Source: Candidatus Polarisedimenticolaceae bacterium
Lineage (GTDB): Bacteria > Pseudomonadota > Gammaproteobacteria > Chromatiales > Chromatiaceae
Reading direction: 5' to 3'
Assembly (NCBI GenBank): GCA_021648685.1
Contig: JAKISI010000015.1
Coordinates: 1 to 53,864, forward strand
DNA length: 53,864 nt
The notes beneath the pieces are model-generated. The model was not told the origin of the DNA, did no database searches, and saw only the letters and a list, made by a program, of their open reading frames with translations. Position 1 is the stretch's first letter, and the number at the start of each line of letters is the position of its first letter. Both the position numbers and the translations under genes were made by a program. Of this stretch, positions 27,206 through 36,189 are shown piece by piece.

Positions 27206-28512
27206 TACTATTTAACCCCATGAAAAAACTATTGATCATTGCGGCGATTTTGATCTGTCAGACGGCTCACAGCGCGCCACTGGTAATTGAGATTACAGAG
27301 AGCGAAATCGGTGCCCTGCCCATCGCCATAGTACCATTTGACTGGCAGGGGGCCGGGCGTGCTCCCAGCGAGGATGTCGCTTCCATTGTGAACGCTGACC
27401 TGAAACGTAGCGGGCGTTTCAAAACCCTGCCCGCAAAGGATATGATCGCCTTTCCGCACACCGGGACAGATGTAGACTTCCGGGACTGGAAGGTGCTGGG
27501 GATGGAGAGCCTGGTGGTGGGGCAGGTAAAGCCCAACGGTGCCGGTGGCTATCTGGTGCGCTTCCAGCTGTTTGATGTCTTCAAGGGTGAGCAGCTTGCG
27601 GGCTACAGCATCCCAACGACTGCGCGTGATTTGCGGGCAACTGCCCATCACATTAGTGATCTGATCTATGAAAAACTCACCGGCCAGCGAGGCGCCTTTG
27701 CAACGCGTGTGGCCTACATCACCTCCATTGTCCAGCCAACAGGCGAACGTAAGATCGCACTTCAGGTGGCGGATGCGGATGGCTACCATCCACAAACCAT
27801 TGTCACCTCAACCGAGCCGCTGATGTCACCCGCCTGGTCGCCGGATGGCCTGAAGCTGGCCTATGTCTCCTTTGAAAAAGGCCGCCCCTCCATTTTTGTG
27901 CAGGAGGTCTACACAGGAAAACGCCAGCGGATCGCATCGTACAAAGGGATCAATGGTGCGCCCGCCTGGTCGCCGGATGGGCGCAAGCTGGCATTGACCT
28001 TATCAAAGGATGGCAACCCGGATATCTTTATTCTTGATCTGGCGAGGCGCACACTGCAACCCTTGACACGGCATTATGCGATTGATACAGAGCCCGCCTG
28101 GTCACCGGATGGCAGGCATATTATATGGACCTCAGATCGAGGCGGCAGACCGCAAATCTATAGAATGCCCTCTGGGGGAGGAAAAGCCGAACGCATTACC
28201 TTCGAAGGCAAGTATAATGCGCGTGCTTCATACTCACCGGATGGCAAGCTGATCGCCATGGTGACTCAGGTTGGATCGGGTTTTCGCATTGGCGTGCTGG
28301 ATCTGGCATCATCGCAGCTACAGATTTTAAGTGAGGGTGCGTTAGATGAATCGCCTAGTTTCGCCCCGAACGGCAGCATGGTAATTTACGCAATTAAAGT
28401 AAAAGGGCAGGGTGAGTTGGCCGCAGTGTCGGTGGATGGTCGCGTTAAACAGCGACTGGCCTTGCAAGCAGGTGATGTGCGTGAGCCTGCATGGGCTCCA
28501 TATAGTCAATAA
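27202..28512 (+). CDS. tolB: Tol-Pal system periplasmic beta-propeller TolB
   Basis: A 436-residue exported protein. A signal peptide (MKKLLIIAAILICQTAHSA) is followed by the N-terminal TolA-binding domain and a six-bladed propeller with repeated PAWSPDG motifs (four clear copies, then degenerate PSFAPNG and PAWAPYS). TolB binds Pal and TolA. The ATG at 27202 overlaps the tolA stop; ATG 27220 gives a more typical signal peptide. Confidence 0.96.
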   Translation: MILFNPMKKLLIIAAILICQTAHSAPLVIEITESEIGALPIAIVPFDWQGAGRAPSEDVASIVNADLKRSGRFKTLPAKDMIAFPHTGTDVDFRDWKVLGMESLVVGQVKPNGAGGYLVRFQLFDVFKGEQLAGYSIPTTARDLRATAHHISDLIYEKLTGQRGAFATRVAYITSIVQPTGERKIALQVADADGYHPQTIVTSTEPLMSPAWSPDGLKLAYVSFEKGRPSIFVQEVYTGKRQRIASYKGINGAPAWSPDGRKLALTLSKDGNPDIFILDLARRTLQPLTRHYAIDTEPAWSPDGRHIIWTSDRGGRPQIYRMPSGGGKAERITFEGKYNARASYSPDGKLIAMVTQVGSGFRIGVLDLASSQLQILSEGALDESPSFAPNGSMVIYAIKVKGQGELAAVSVDGRVKQRLALQAGDVREPAWAPYSQ

Positions 28513-28535
28513 CATTTAGAGAGGAAATGGTAATA

Positions 28536-29090
28536 ATGAAACACAAAATGATCAAATTTATCCCGTTAATGCTGGCGGCTCTGCTGTTTGTGGGTTGTAG
28601 CTCGACTGAGAAAAAAGTAGAGGATGCCGCGCCTGTGAGCGAGATGCCCGATACAACGCATGAAATGATGGATCACTCCAAGCATGGTGAAGATGCCTCA
28701 ACATCCGGTGCCCAGGCAGGCAGTGGCTGGACAGGTCATCCACTGGATGACCCGGCAAAACTGACCTCAACCCGAGTCATACATTTTGATTTCGACCGTA
28801 GCGAGATCAAACCTGAATACAGAGACATCGTTGTTGCACACGGCGAGTACCTGGCGCGAAATCCAAGCCAGACGGTCACGATTGAAGGCCACTGTGATGA
28901 GCGTGGTTCACGCGAATACAATATCGGTTTAGGTGAGCGTCGCGCCAATACGGTCGTCAACCTGCTGAAGGCGCAGGGTGCCTCGTCTGGCCAGATCACC
29001 ACCATCAGTTATGGTGAAGAGCAGCCCGTTGCCATGGGTTCCAACGAGGCGGCATGGAGCCAGAATCGCCGGGCCGTTTTCGCCTATTAA
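28536..29090 (+). CDS. pal: Peptidoglycan-associated lipoprotein Pal
   Basis: A 184-residue outer-membrane lipoprotein. The lipobox LLFVGC precedes a flexible, acidic and His-containing linker. The OmpA-like peptidoglycan-binding domain contains IHFDFDRSEIKPEY, IEGHCDERGSREYN and LGERRAN. The ATG at 28536 is preferred because GAGG then lies 11 bases upstream; ATG 28527 leaves only two bases. Pal connects the outer membrane to the wall and to TolB. Confidence 0.96.
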   Translation: MKHKMIKFIPLMLAALLFVGCSSTEKKVEDAAPVSEMPDTTHEMMDHSKHGEDASTSGAQAGSGWTGHPLDDPAKLTSTRVIHFDFDRSEIKPEYRDIVVAHGEYLARNPSQTVTIEGHCDERGSREYNIGLGERRANTVVNLLKAQGASSGQITTISYGEEQPVAMGSNEAAWSQNRRAVFAY

Positions 29091-29106
29091 ATCAAAGGGT
29101 TTTTAG

Positions 29107-30030
29107 ATGATGAAGTGGTCTGCAGGTGCTGCGCCCCTGTGCGTGTTGTTGGTAGCGATGCCCGCGTTTGGGGCAGCGCCTATTGTCCGTTCCACTCTTC
29201 AGGCTTCACCTCTAATAGAGGTGAAGCCTGTGGCGCTCTCTATAGAGGGTCGACTGCAACTGGTGGAGCGCCGGATGCAGGCGTTGACGGATATCCTCAT
29301 GCGTCTTGATCGTATCCAGCAGGAGATTCAGCAGCTGCGAGGTGATGTGGAGCTACAGGGTCACAACCTGGAGCTGCTGAAAAAGCGCCAGCGTGATCTG
29401 TATAGCGATATAGACCGTCGCATGATGCAGTTGACGACCAAACAGCCCCCCGTGGTAGCGCCTGCCGCTGAGATAGCGGCAGAGCCACGCACCCCTCTCA
29501 GCCTGCCTGCTGGTGCGGCTTCACCAGCTAGCCAGGTAACATCTCAAGAGGCACCAGTGAAGGAGCGCTCTGCACCTTCATCAACAGCTGCTGTGCCAGC
29601 GGCTGGAGAGGCTCCCGTTGCGGTTGCGTCGACTGCTGATCCGGCGTTGGAACAGCCCCTCTACAAACAGGCCTTTGATCTGCTGATGCAGCGGCGTTAT
29701 GAGGAAGCAAAAGAGGCCTTTCGGGCTTTTTTGCGGCAGTATCCCAATGGCAGTCTGGCGGCTAATGCGCAGTATTGGGTGGGTGAGGCCAGCTATGTGA
29801 CGCGGGATTTTGCAACGGCGCTGGATGAGTTTACCAAGGTGGTGCAGAACTACCCCGACAGCACCAAGGTGCCTGACTCGCTGCTGAAGATCGCCTTTAT
29901 TCAATATGAGCAGAAGGCGTGGGCAGAAGCACGCAAGACCCTGGAGAGGGTGACGGAACAGTATGCATCAAGCACGGCTGCCCGCTTGGCGCTCAAGCGT
30001 CTGGAGCGGATGCGCATCGAAGGGAATTAG
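29107..30030 (+). CDS. cpoB: Cell division coordinator CpoB (YbgF)
   Basis: A 307-residue periplasmic protein. A signal peptide ends near AMPAFGAA, a coiled coil (about 40-105, RLQLVERRMQALTDIL...) mediates trimerisation, an Ala/Pro/Val-rich linker follows, and TPR repeats fill about 185-300 (YKQAFDLLMQRRYEEAKEAF...). CpoB links Tol-Pal with peptidoglycan synthesis at the septum. It closes the tol operon. A long DNA palindrome lies just after the signal-peptide codons. Confidence 0.94.
   Translation: MMKWSAGAAPLCVLLVAMPAFGAAPIVRSTLQASPLIEVKPVALSIEGRLQLVERRMQALTDILMRLDRIQQEIQQLRGDVELQGHNLELLKKRQRDLYSDIDRRMMQLTTKQPPVVAPAAEIAAEPRTPLSLPAGAASPASQVTSQEAPVKERSAPSSTAAVPAAGEAPVAVASTADPALEQPLYKQAFDLLMQRRYEEAKEAFRAFLRQYPNGSLAANAQYWVGEASYVTRDFATALDEFTKVVQNYPDSTKVPDSLLKIAFIQYEQKAWAEARKTLERVTEQYASSTAARLALKRLERMRIEGN
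29200..29230. repeat. Perfect 31-base palindrome inside cpoB
   Basis: Two 15-base arms (CAGGCTTCACCTCTA and its exact complement) around a single A, at codons shortly after the signal peptide. It would form a very stable RNA hairpin in the coding region. No U tract follows. Confidence 0.9.
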
Positions 30031-30044
30031 CGGCGGGCTTTCTG

Positions 30045-30434
30045 CTACTCTGATTTGTTGGTAAAACGATGGATCATGCGTCGGTTGCGCTTGCTGGGTT
30101 TCTCCGTTTGCTGTGGCCCCGCTGCAATGCGCTGGTCGCGCAGTTCGGCTGAGAGTCGTTGTCGCTTGCAGATGCTATCTTCACTCTCCTCATAGAAAAG
30201 AGCCGCTTCAGAGGCGGGCCGACGCTGTTTTGGCAGCACTTTTACTTCAATCTCCCACGCCAGTGAACCTTTGTGAATGCGCAGCCTGGATCCACTCTGA
30301 ACCTCCTTGCCGGGCTTGGTGCGCTGCCCGTTCAGATGTACCTTGCCGCCATTGATCGCCTCAACGGCCAGTTTTCTCGTTTTGAAAAAGCGGGCGGCCC
30401 AGAGCCATTTGTCCAGGCGCATCTGCTCGTCCAT
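30045..30434 (-). CDS. hslR: Ribosome-associated heat shock protein Hsp15
   Basis: A 129-residue S4-domain RNA-binding protein beginning MRLDKWLWAARFFKTRKLA and containing GGKVHLNGQRTKPGKEV. It is Lys/Arg-rich at the C terminus, as in Hsp15, which rescues stalled 50S subunits carrying nascent chains. It directly follows grxC (no gap) on the minus strand and is convergent with cpoB. Confidence 0.92.
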   Translation of the reverse strand: MDEQMRLDKWLWAARFFKTRKLAVEAINGGKVHLNGQRTKPGKEVQSGSRLRIHKGSLAWEIEVKVLPKQRRPASEAALFYEESEDSICKRQRLSAELRDQRIAAGPQQTEKPSKRNRRMIHRFTNKSE

Positions 30435-30695
30435 TTAACCCGCTAACCCGAGCAGGCCATCCAGCTCGCCTTTGGCATCAAGATGAGCCAGATCGTCATA
30501 GCCGCCGATGGATTGCTCGTTGATGAAGATCTGGGGTACGGTGCGGCGCTGGCTGCGCTCCATCATCTCCTGCATCAGGTTGGGGTCGTGGTCGACCATG
30601 ATCTCCCGGTACTCAACATCCTTCCGTTCAAGGAGTTGTTTTGCTCTTACGCAGTAGGGACAATATGTGGTGCTATAGACAATAATATCAGGCAT
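30435..30695 (-). CDS. grxC: Glutaredoxin 3
   Basis: An 86-residue thioredoxin-fold protein with the dithiol active site TTYCPYCVRAK, the cis-Pro segment RTVPQIFIN and the glutathione-binding IGGYDDL. The ATG at 30695 gives the family length. A longer open frame reaches into the divergent pepN gene and is not real. It is probably cotranscribed with hslR. Confidence 0.95.
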   Translation of the reverse strand: MPDIIVYSTTYCPYCVRAKQLLERKDVEYREIMVDHDPNLMQEMMERSQRRTVPQIFINEQSIGGYDDLAHLDAKGELDGLLGLAG

Positions 30696-30727
30696 AAGAT
30701 TCAGTTTAATGAATAAGGAAAAATAAG

Positions 30728-33358
30728 ATGTTGCATGATACACCGAAAACCATCTATTTGAGGGAGTACCAGTCCCCAGGATTTCATATTGATCAGGTGG
30801 AGTTGCATGTTGATCTGGATGAGGAGTATACGCTGGTTCGGTCATTGCTCTATATGCGCCGGGATCAGGATGCAGCGGGTGAGCCTTTGCGGCTGCACGG
30901 TGAACAGCTGGAGCTACTGTCACTCAAGCTGGATGAAGAGTCGCTGAATCCTGATGATTATGTTCAGGATAATGAGAGCCTGACCATTTTTCAGCTGCCA
31001 GAGCAGTTTGTTCTGGAGAGTACGGTCAGGATTTTTCCGCAAAACAATACCGCGCTTGAGGGGCTGTATCAGTCGAGTGGCATGTTCTGCACTCAGTGTG
31101 AAGCAGAGGGGTTTCGGCGCATCACCTGGTATCTGGATCGGCCGGATGTGATGGCCTGTTTCACCACCACAATCACCGCAGACAGGGTGAAATATCCGGT
31201 ACTGCTCTCCAATGGCAATCCGATCGAAAGCAGGGAGCTGCCCGGCGGGCGGCATCTGATGTGCTGGCATGATCCCTTCCCCAAGCCCAGCTACCTGTTT
31301 GCTCTGGTTGCGGGCGATCTGTGTCATATAGAGAGCAGCTACACAACGGGTTCCGGGCGCGATGTGGCGCTACAGATCTATGTCGAGCCTGAGAATATTG
31401 ATAAGTGTGACTATGCGTTGCGATCCCTGAAAAAGGCGATGGCCTGGGATGAGCAAAACTATGGTCGTGAGTACGATCTTGATATCTACATGATTGTGGC
31501 GGTCAATGATTTCAATATGGGGGCAATGGAGAATAAAGGGCTCAACATATTCAACTCCAAATATGTACTGGCCAGGTCGGACACGGCTACAGATCAGGAT
31601 TTCCAGGGTATTGAATCGGTCATTGCGCATGAGTATTTTCATAACTGGACAGGCAACCGCATAACCTGCCGGGACTGGTTTCAGCTGAGCCTGAAAGAGG
31701 GGCTGACCGTATTTCGGGATCAGGAGTTCTCAGCCGACATGGGCTCCCGTGGGGTGAAGCGCATTGAGGATGTGCGCCTGTTGCGTGCGCACCAGTTTGC
31801 AGAAGATGCAGGGCCGATGGCGCACCCGATTCGACCGGATGCCTACATCGAGATCAATAACTTTTACACGGTAACCGTCTATGAAAAAGGGGCAGAGGTG
31901 GTGCGTATGCAGCATCAGTTGCTCGGGAGCGAGGCCTACCGGAGGGGAATGGATCTCTATTTTGAGCGTCATGATGGGCAAGCCGTGACCACAGATGATT
32001 TCGTGCAGTGTATGCAGGATGCCAGTGGGCTGGATCTGGAGCAGTTCAAGAACTGGTATAGTCAGGCGGGGACACCTGAGCTGCATATTACGAGTGAGTA
32101 TGATGCTGGAAGAGCCTGCTTCAAACTTACGGTCATGCAATCCTGCCCCGCCACGCCGGGGCAAAAGCACAAATCACCCTTCCATATCCCTCTCGCCATA
32201 GGGCTGCTGGATAGTACAGGTGCGGATCTGCCGGTTCAGCTGGCGGGTGAAGGGGAACCGGTTCCTGGCACAAGGGTTCTTGAACTGCGCCAGCCGGTAG
32301 AGACCTTTAGCTTTACCGGCCTGAAAGAGCGCCCCATACCCTCGCTGCTGCGAGGCCTCTCTGCGCCGGTAAAGGTCTGTTATAACTATAACGATGAGGA
32401 GCTGATGTTCCTTATGGCAGGTGATACCGATGACTTCAACCGCTGGGATGCGGCACAAATGCTGAGTCAACGTATTATTTTGAATCGGGTGCAGCGCAAA
32501 ACACTGTCCCTGCCATCGGGATATATTGATGCCCTGCGCAAGGTATTACATGATGCCGCTGTAGATCCGGCATTACGAGCTGAAATACTGACACTTCCTT
32601 CAGAATCTTATCTTGGAGACCAGATGGATGAGGTGGATGTAGAGGGTATACATAGCGCAAGCGAGGCACTGAAAAAATATATAGCCGAGCAGCTGAAGGC
32701 GGATCTCTTAGACTGTTACCAGGCCGGCAAGGAAGATGGCAAGTACCGTCCTGAGGCGGCCGATATGGGTCGGCGTCGTTTAAAGAATGTCTGCCTCAGT
32801 TATCTCATGCAGCTGGATGATGCACAGGTTCGTTCACTCTGCTTCCAGCAGTTTCAGGTGAGTCACAATATGACTGATGTGATGGCCTCACTGAGCCTGC
32901 TGGCCAACCAGGATTGCCCTGAGCGGGAGCAGGCACTGGCCGGATTCTATACAAAGTGGAGAGAGGACACCCTGGTGCTGGACAAGTGGTTTGCCATCCA
33001 GGCAACCTCAAAGCTGCCGGATACCCTGGCAAGGGTAAAGGCGTTAAGAGAAGATGCCGCCTTCTCCATTAAAAACCCCAATAAGGTACGCAGCCTCATT
33101 GGTGCCTTCTGTAGCGCCAACCCCATCCGGTTTCATGCAGCGGATGGATCGGGTTATGCCTTTCTGGCGGATGCGGTACTTGAGCTGGACAGACTGAACC
33201 CGCAGGTCGCATCGCGTATGCTTCGCCTGATGTCACGCTGGCAGCGTTACGATGACTCCCGGCGTAGATTGATGCAGTTTCAGCTGCAGCGCATTTTATC
33301 GGCAGAGGGTCTCTCCAAAGATGTGTACGAGATCGCCTCAAAAAGCCTGTCGGAGTGA
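30728..33358 (+). CDS. pepN: Aminopeptidase N
   Basis: An 876-residue M1-family zinc aminopeptidase. Exopeptidase motif GAMEN is at residues 265-269, and the zinc site HEYFH at 301-305 is followed by the third ligand in KEGLTVFRDQEFS. The four-domain length matches E. coli PepN. It removes N-terminal residues from peptides in cytoplasmic turnover. AAGGAAAAATAAG supplies the ribosome site. Its stop is one base from the convergent cytochrome gene end. Confidence 0.96.
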   Translation: MLHDTPKTIYLREYQSPGFHIDQVELHVDLDEEYTLVRSLLYMRRDQDAAGEPLRLHGEQLELLSLKLDEESLNPDDYVQDNESLTIFQLPEQFVLESTVRIFPQNNTALEGLYQSSGMFCTQCEAEGFRRITWYLDRPDVMACFTTTITADRVKYPVLLSNGNPIESRELPGGRHLMCWHDPFPKPSYLFALVAGDLCHIESSYTTGSGRDVALQIYVEPENIDKCDYALRSLKKAMAWDEQNYGREYDLDIYMIVAVNDFNMGAMENKGLNIFNSKYVLARSDTATDQDFQGIESVIAHEYFHNWTGNRITCRDWFQLSLKEGLTVFRDQEFSADMGSRGVKRIEDVRLLRAHQFAEDAGPMAHPIRPDAYIEINNFYTVTVYEKGAEVVRMQHQLLGSEAYRRGMDLYFERHDGQAVTTDDFVQCMQDASGLDLEQFKNWYSQAGTPELHITSEYDAGRACFKLTVMQSCPATPGQKHKSPFHIPLAIGLLDSTGADLPVQLAGEGEPVPGTRVLELRQPVETFSFTGLKERPIPSLLRGLSAPVKVCYNYNDEELMFLMAGDTDDFNRWDAAQMLSQRIILNRVQRKTLSLPSGYIDALRKVLHDAAVDPALRAEILTLPSESYLGDQMDEVDVEGIHSASEALKKYIAEQLKADLLDCYQAGKEDGKYRPEAADMGRRRLKNVCLSYLMQLDDAQVRSLCFQQFQVSHNMTDVMASLSLLANQDCPEREQALAGFYTKWREDTLVLDKWFAIQATSKLPDTLARVKALREDAAFSIKNPNKVRSLIGAFCSANPIRFHAADGSGYAFLADAVLELDRLNPQVASRMLRLMSRWQRYDDSRRRLMQFQLQRILSAEGLSKDVYEIASKSLSE

Positions 33359-33359
33359 T

Positions 33360-34544
33360 TTATGGGGTGGGCCGTTTTAAAGCATCGGTAGTGCGTGATT
33401 CATCCAGGCTGAGTTTGCCGGTGCTCTTTTTGTGGCACCTGAGACAGTCAGCAAAGGTAAATGAAACCTTTCCGTGACAGACTCCGCAGTAGAGTCCTTT
33501 TGACATATCGGTCATCTTCATCTTGTTGCCGCCCAGCTCATCCTTGAATATTGCGGGGTGGCAGGTTGCACAGTTTACCCAGTCGGAATGAATTTTATGG
33601 TCGAAGATGACATCATTGACGAAACCGCTTCGTGAGGCAAAAAGTATTTTATTATCTCTAACCTCTTCCACAACATCTTTTTCCAGTGATGCGACAGGGG
33701 TAAAAACATCGTTCTCCTTCAGCTTCATCCAGTCGATAAATTGAAAGCGATCCAGAGGTAGCTTTCCATCAGGGAGATTTTCTGGACGCCACTGGGCTCC
33801 AACGCTCTCTGCTGCGGCTTTGATTTGGGCCTGTTTGACCCTTTCTGGATGATGTAGATGCTCTGCATCAGGTGAGCCTGCAACGTGACAGAATTTGCAG
33901 TTGGATGCCTCATCGGCTGCAAATGCCTCTACACCGTTATGACAGACACCACACTGCTCCCCTTTTTCAATGCGCTGCCGTGACAGATCATTCTCCCAGC
34001 GCTTCATTTTGAATATGCTGTTATGGCAAACCTTGCATTCATACATAATGCGATGCAGCCAATGGGGGTAAAGCACCATGGGCAGCCCTTTCTGCGTCAT
34101 CTCCTCTGCATGTTTTTTCATGACAAAATTGCCAAGAAAGCGCTCCTCTTTCTTCCATTTCATTATTTCAGAAATGCGTTTTTGCTCTTGCATCAGCTCC
34201 TTTTGAATAAGCGGGGTGACCTGTTTGACGAGGCTGTCATTCTCATGCCAGTGCAGATACATATAGGCGATGGCGCTGGCAATATTGAGCTGCTGCATGC
34301 GTTTTTCAAAGCTCTGCTCATCGCTCATGGCCTCTTTAACGAGGTCAGCCACTGCGCCTGGGATCAGGGGTTTGTTGAGGCGTACAAGATCCAGTTGGTC
34401 ATTGAATTTTTGCTCTTCATAGTTGTATGTGAATTGCTGGAGAAAAGCTGCATTATCCATAGCACCCGAGCTGCCAGCCAGAGAGAACAGTAGTACAAAG
34501 AGCCAGATAAATCGGTTGTTGATCTTATAAGCGTACGAAATCAT
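33360..34544 (-). CDS. Exported hexahaem cytochrome with two c7-type triheme modules
   Basis: A 394-residue protein with a signal peptide (residues about 10-28), a helical N-terminal domain without haem sites (30-155), and two triheme modules. Module 1 has LYPHWLHRIMYECKVCH, CGVCH and CKFCH; module 2 has FDHKIHSDWVNCATCH, CGVCH and CLRCH. Each also supplies upstream His ligands (PHWxH, DHKxH). Six haems are expected. Between them lies LPLDRFQFIDWMKL, a linker shared with neighbouring paralogues. It diverges from the trihaem gene at 34783. Probable periplasmic electron carrier; the partner is unknown. Confidence 0.85.
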   Translation of the reverse strand: MISYAYKINNRFIWLFVLLFSLAGSSGAMDNAAFLQQFTYNYEEQKFNDQLDLVRLNKPLIPGAVADLVKEAMSDEQSFEKRMQQLNIASAIAYMYLHWHENDSLVKQVTPLIQKELMQEQKRISEIMKWKKEERFLGNFVMKKHAEEMTQKGLPMVLYPHWLHRIMYECKVCHNSIFKMKRWENDLSRQRIEKGEQCGVCHNGVEAFAADEASNCKFCHVAGSPDAEHLHHPERVKQAQIKAAAESVGAQWRPENLPDGKLPLDRFQFIDWMKLKENDVFTPVASLEKDVVEEVRDNKILFASRSGFVNDVIFDHKIHSDWVNCATCHPAIFKDELGGNKMKMTDMSKGLYCGVCHGKVSFTFADCLRCHKKSTGKLSLDESRTTDALKRPTP

Positions 34545-34696
34545 TGTTTATTGTATTTTGTGGTGTAGAAGTTGCAACGGCATGACAAGTGCATTTGATG
34601 CCCGTTTAGTATAGTGCATCTGATATAAGCAAGGGTGTTCAGCGCTGCTGGCCAGGCAGCAAAATAGTTGACGAGGCAACTATGTCGTGGTAAATA

Positions 34697-34710
34697 TTGA
34701 CTTAAGTCAA
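34697..34710. promoter_or_regulatory. FNR/ANR-like palindrome between divergent cytochrome genes
   Basis: TTGACTTAAGTCAA is a perfect palindrome matching the FNR-type consensus (TTGAT-N4-ATCAA) at eight of ten fixed positions. It lies 73 bases before the gene at 34783 and 152 before the divergent one at 34544. This suggests oxygen- or redox-controlled expression of the cytochromes. Confidence 0.55.
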
Positions 34711-34782
34711 GAAAACGCAAATGAGGCATGCCTGTAGGGCAGGGTTCTATTCTGCTATTCTCAACGGAAGCAAGGCACGATA

Positions 34783-35169
34783 ATGAGGAAAATAACGATG
34801 ACCCGTAAAATTTTATTAGTGATGTTGCTGGTTGTGACGTCTGTTTTGGGAGGAGCCTCTACAGCTGTTGCCAGAGAATATGCTGATATCTACATGGACT
34901 CTACCCGCAGCAGTATGGAAAAAGCGGATGTAAAGGCCGTCATCTTTCCCCACTGGTTTCACCGCATCCGGTTCAAATGCAAAGTGTGCCACGAAAATAT
35001 CTTTATTATGAAACAGGGGCAAAATAGCATTTCCATGCGCCGCATTATGGAAGGTGAAGCCTGCGGCGTCTGCCATAACGGGCAGATTGCATGGGAGGCA
35101 CTCTATTGTGAACGTTGCCACACCGCAGAATTCAGACCCAAACAGACTGCTGATGCAGCAAAGCAGTAG
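34783..35169 (+). CDS. Small exported trihaem c7-type cytochrome
   Basis: A 128-residue protein with a signal peptide (MTRKILLVMLLVVTSVLGG onward, cleavage near AVAREY) and a single triheme module: VIFPHWFHRIRFKCKVCH, CGVCH and CERCH. It closely resembles module 1 of the 33360 gene. ATG 34783 has AAGG upstream and ATG 34798 has GAGG; either is possible. It begins a rightward set of three c7 cytochromes, 12 bases before the next gene. Confidence 0.85.
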   Translation: MRKITMTRKILLVMLLVVTSVLGGASTAVAREYADIYMDSTRSSMEKADVKAVIFPHWFHRIRFKCKVCHENIFIMKQGQNSISMRRIMEGEACGVCHNGQIAWEALYCERCHTAEFRPKQTADAAKQ

Positions 35170-35181
35170 AAGGGAGGCATT

Positions 35182-36057
35182 ATGGAAACTCTAGTCACTG
35201 TTCGTAATGGTCTGGCACTGACAACCCTGTTGCTGCCATTGCTGTTGTTAACCGGCTGTAAACAGGGTGATACCCAGCCGTTACAGAAACCGGATAAAAG
35301 GGATGTTGCGCCAGTCGCGTCCATCAATAAGTCTGCTGCAGATGCGGTGGAAAAGAGAAAAAACCTCGCCTCAGTAGCGGCACCAAAGCCTGTGCCAATG
35401 CCAGGTACTCCAGCAAAAAATCTGGCCGAGCCGCAGCAGAAAATGGTCAATAGCGCAAAAGAGAGTAAAGCACTGCCAGCAGCGGCAGAGAGCACAGCCA
35501 AGAAGCCCCCGTCACAAAAGCCGAAAGCAGCACCCCCGGCATTTGGGCCGGATGACCCAAGAAGCGGGATCTATTTGAGTATCACCGGAAAAATGGCAAG
35601 AATGGGTGACCCTTCAGGCACGGCATCTGATGCCTATAAGTATGGGCAGGGGAACCCCCCGGAAGCGTTGGCTGGAGTAGGGCTTCCAAAAGATAAATTT
35701 GGTCTGATTGATTGGATGGCAATTGTAAATGAGGGGATCATCAAGCCGCGTGGCTCCATCAAGCCAGGCGTGCCAGAGATGCCGCCTTTTGATATGAATG
35801 TGCTGATTACAGCGAAAGGTGATTTTGTAAATGATGTCATGTTCCCTCATAAGGCCCATACCTATTGGCTAAAGTGTGAAAATTGCCATACTGGCATATT
35901 CATTATGGCCAAAGGCAAAAACAAAATGACCATGCAAGGAATCGTTGAGGGAAAATGGTGTGGACGCTGCCACGGAAAGGTTGCTTTTCCTTTAACCGAC
36001 TGCAACCGCTGTCACCAAACACCGAAGCAAACTGTGGAAATAACGGCGAAAAAATAG
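35182..36057 (+). CDS. Trihaem c7-type cytochrome lipoprotein
   Basis: A 291-residue protein. The signal ends with a lipobox (LLLLTGC), so it is membrane-anchored by lipid. A low-complexity Ala/Pro/Lys region (about 35-125) acts as a tether. Then come LPKDKFGLIDWMAIVNEGI with KPRGSI, VNDVMFPHKAHTYWLKC, and haem sites CENCH, CGRCH and CNRCH. The tethered module could reach between membrane and periplasmic partners (inference). GGAGG precedes the ATG. Confidence 0.85.
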   Translation: METLVTVRNGLALTTLLLPLLLLTGCKQGDTQPLQKPDKRDVAPVASINKSAADAVEKRKNLASVAAPKPVPMPGTPAKNLAEPQQKMVNSAKESKALPAAAESTAKKPPSQKPKAAPPAFGPDDPRSGIYLSITGKMARMGDPSGTASDAYKYGQGNPPEALAGVGLPKDKFGLIDWMAIVNEGIIKPRGSIKPGVPEMPPFDMNVLITAKGDFVNDVMFPHKAHTYWLKCENCHTGIFIMAKGKNKMTMQGIVEGKWCGRCHGKVAFPLTDCNRCHQTPKQTVEITAKK

Positions 36058-36189
36058 TAAAAGAATATGGTAACGGTTCAGCTCACCCTTGAACGGGCAG
36101 ATTTCAGGGGCAATCTGAATCGTTGCGGATGATTATTCAGGGGCGCTGAATAGCTACAAAAACATAAACTTGCCGGAGTACCAGGTTGT

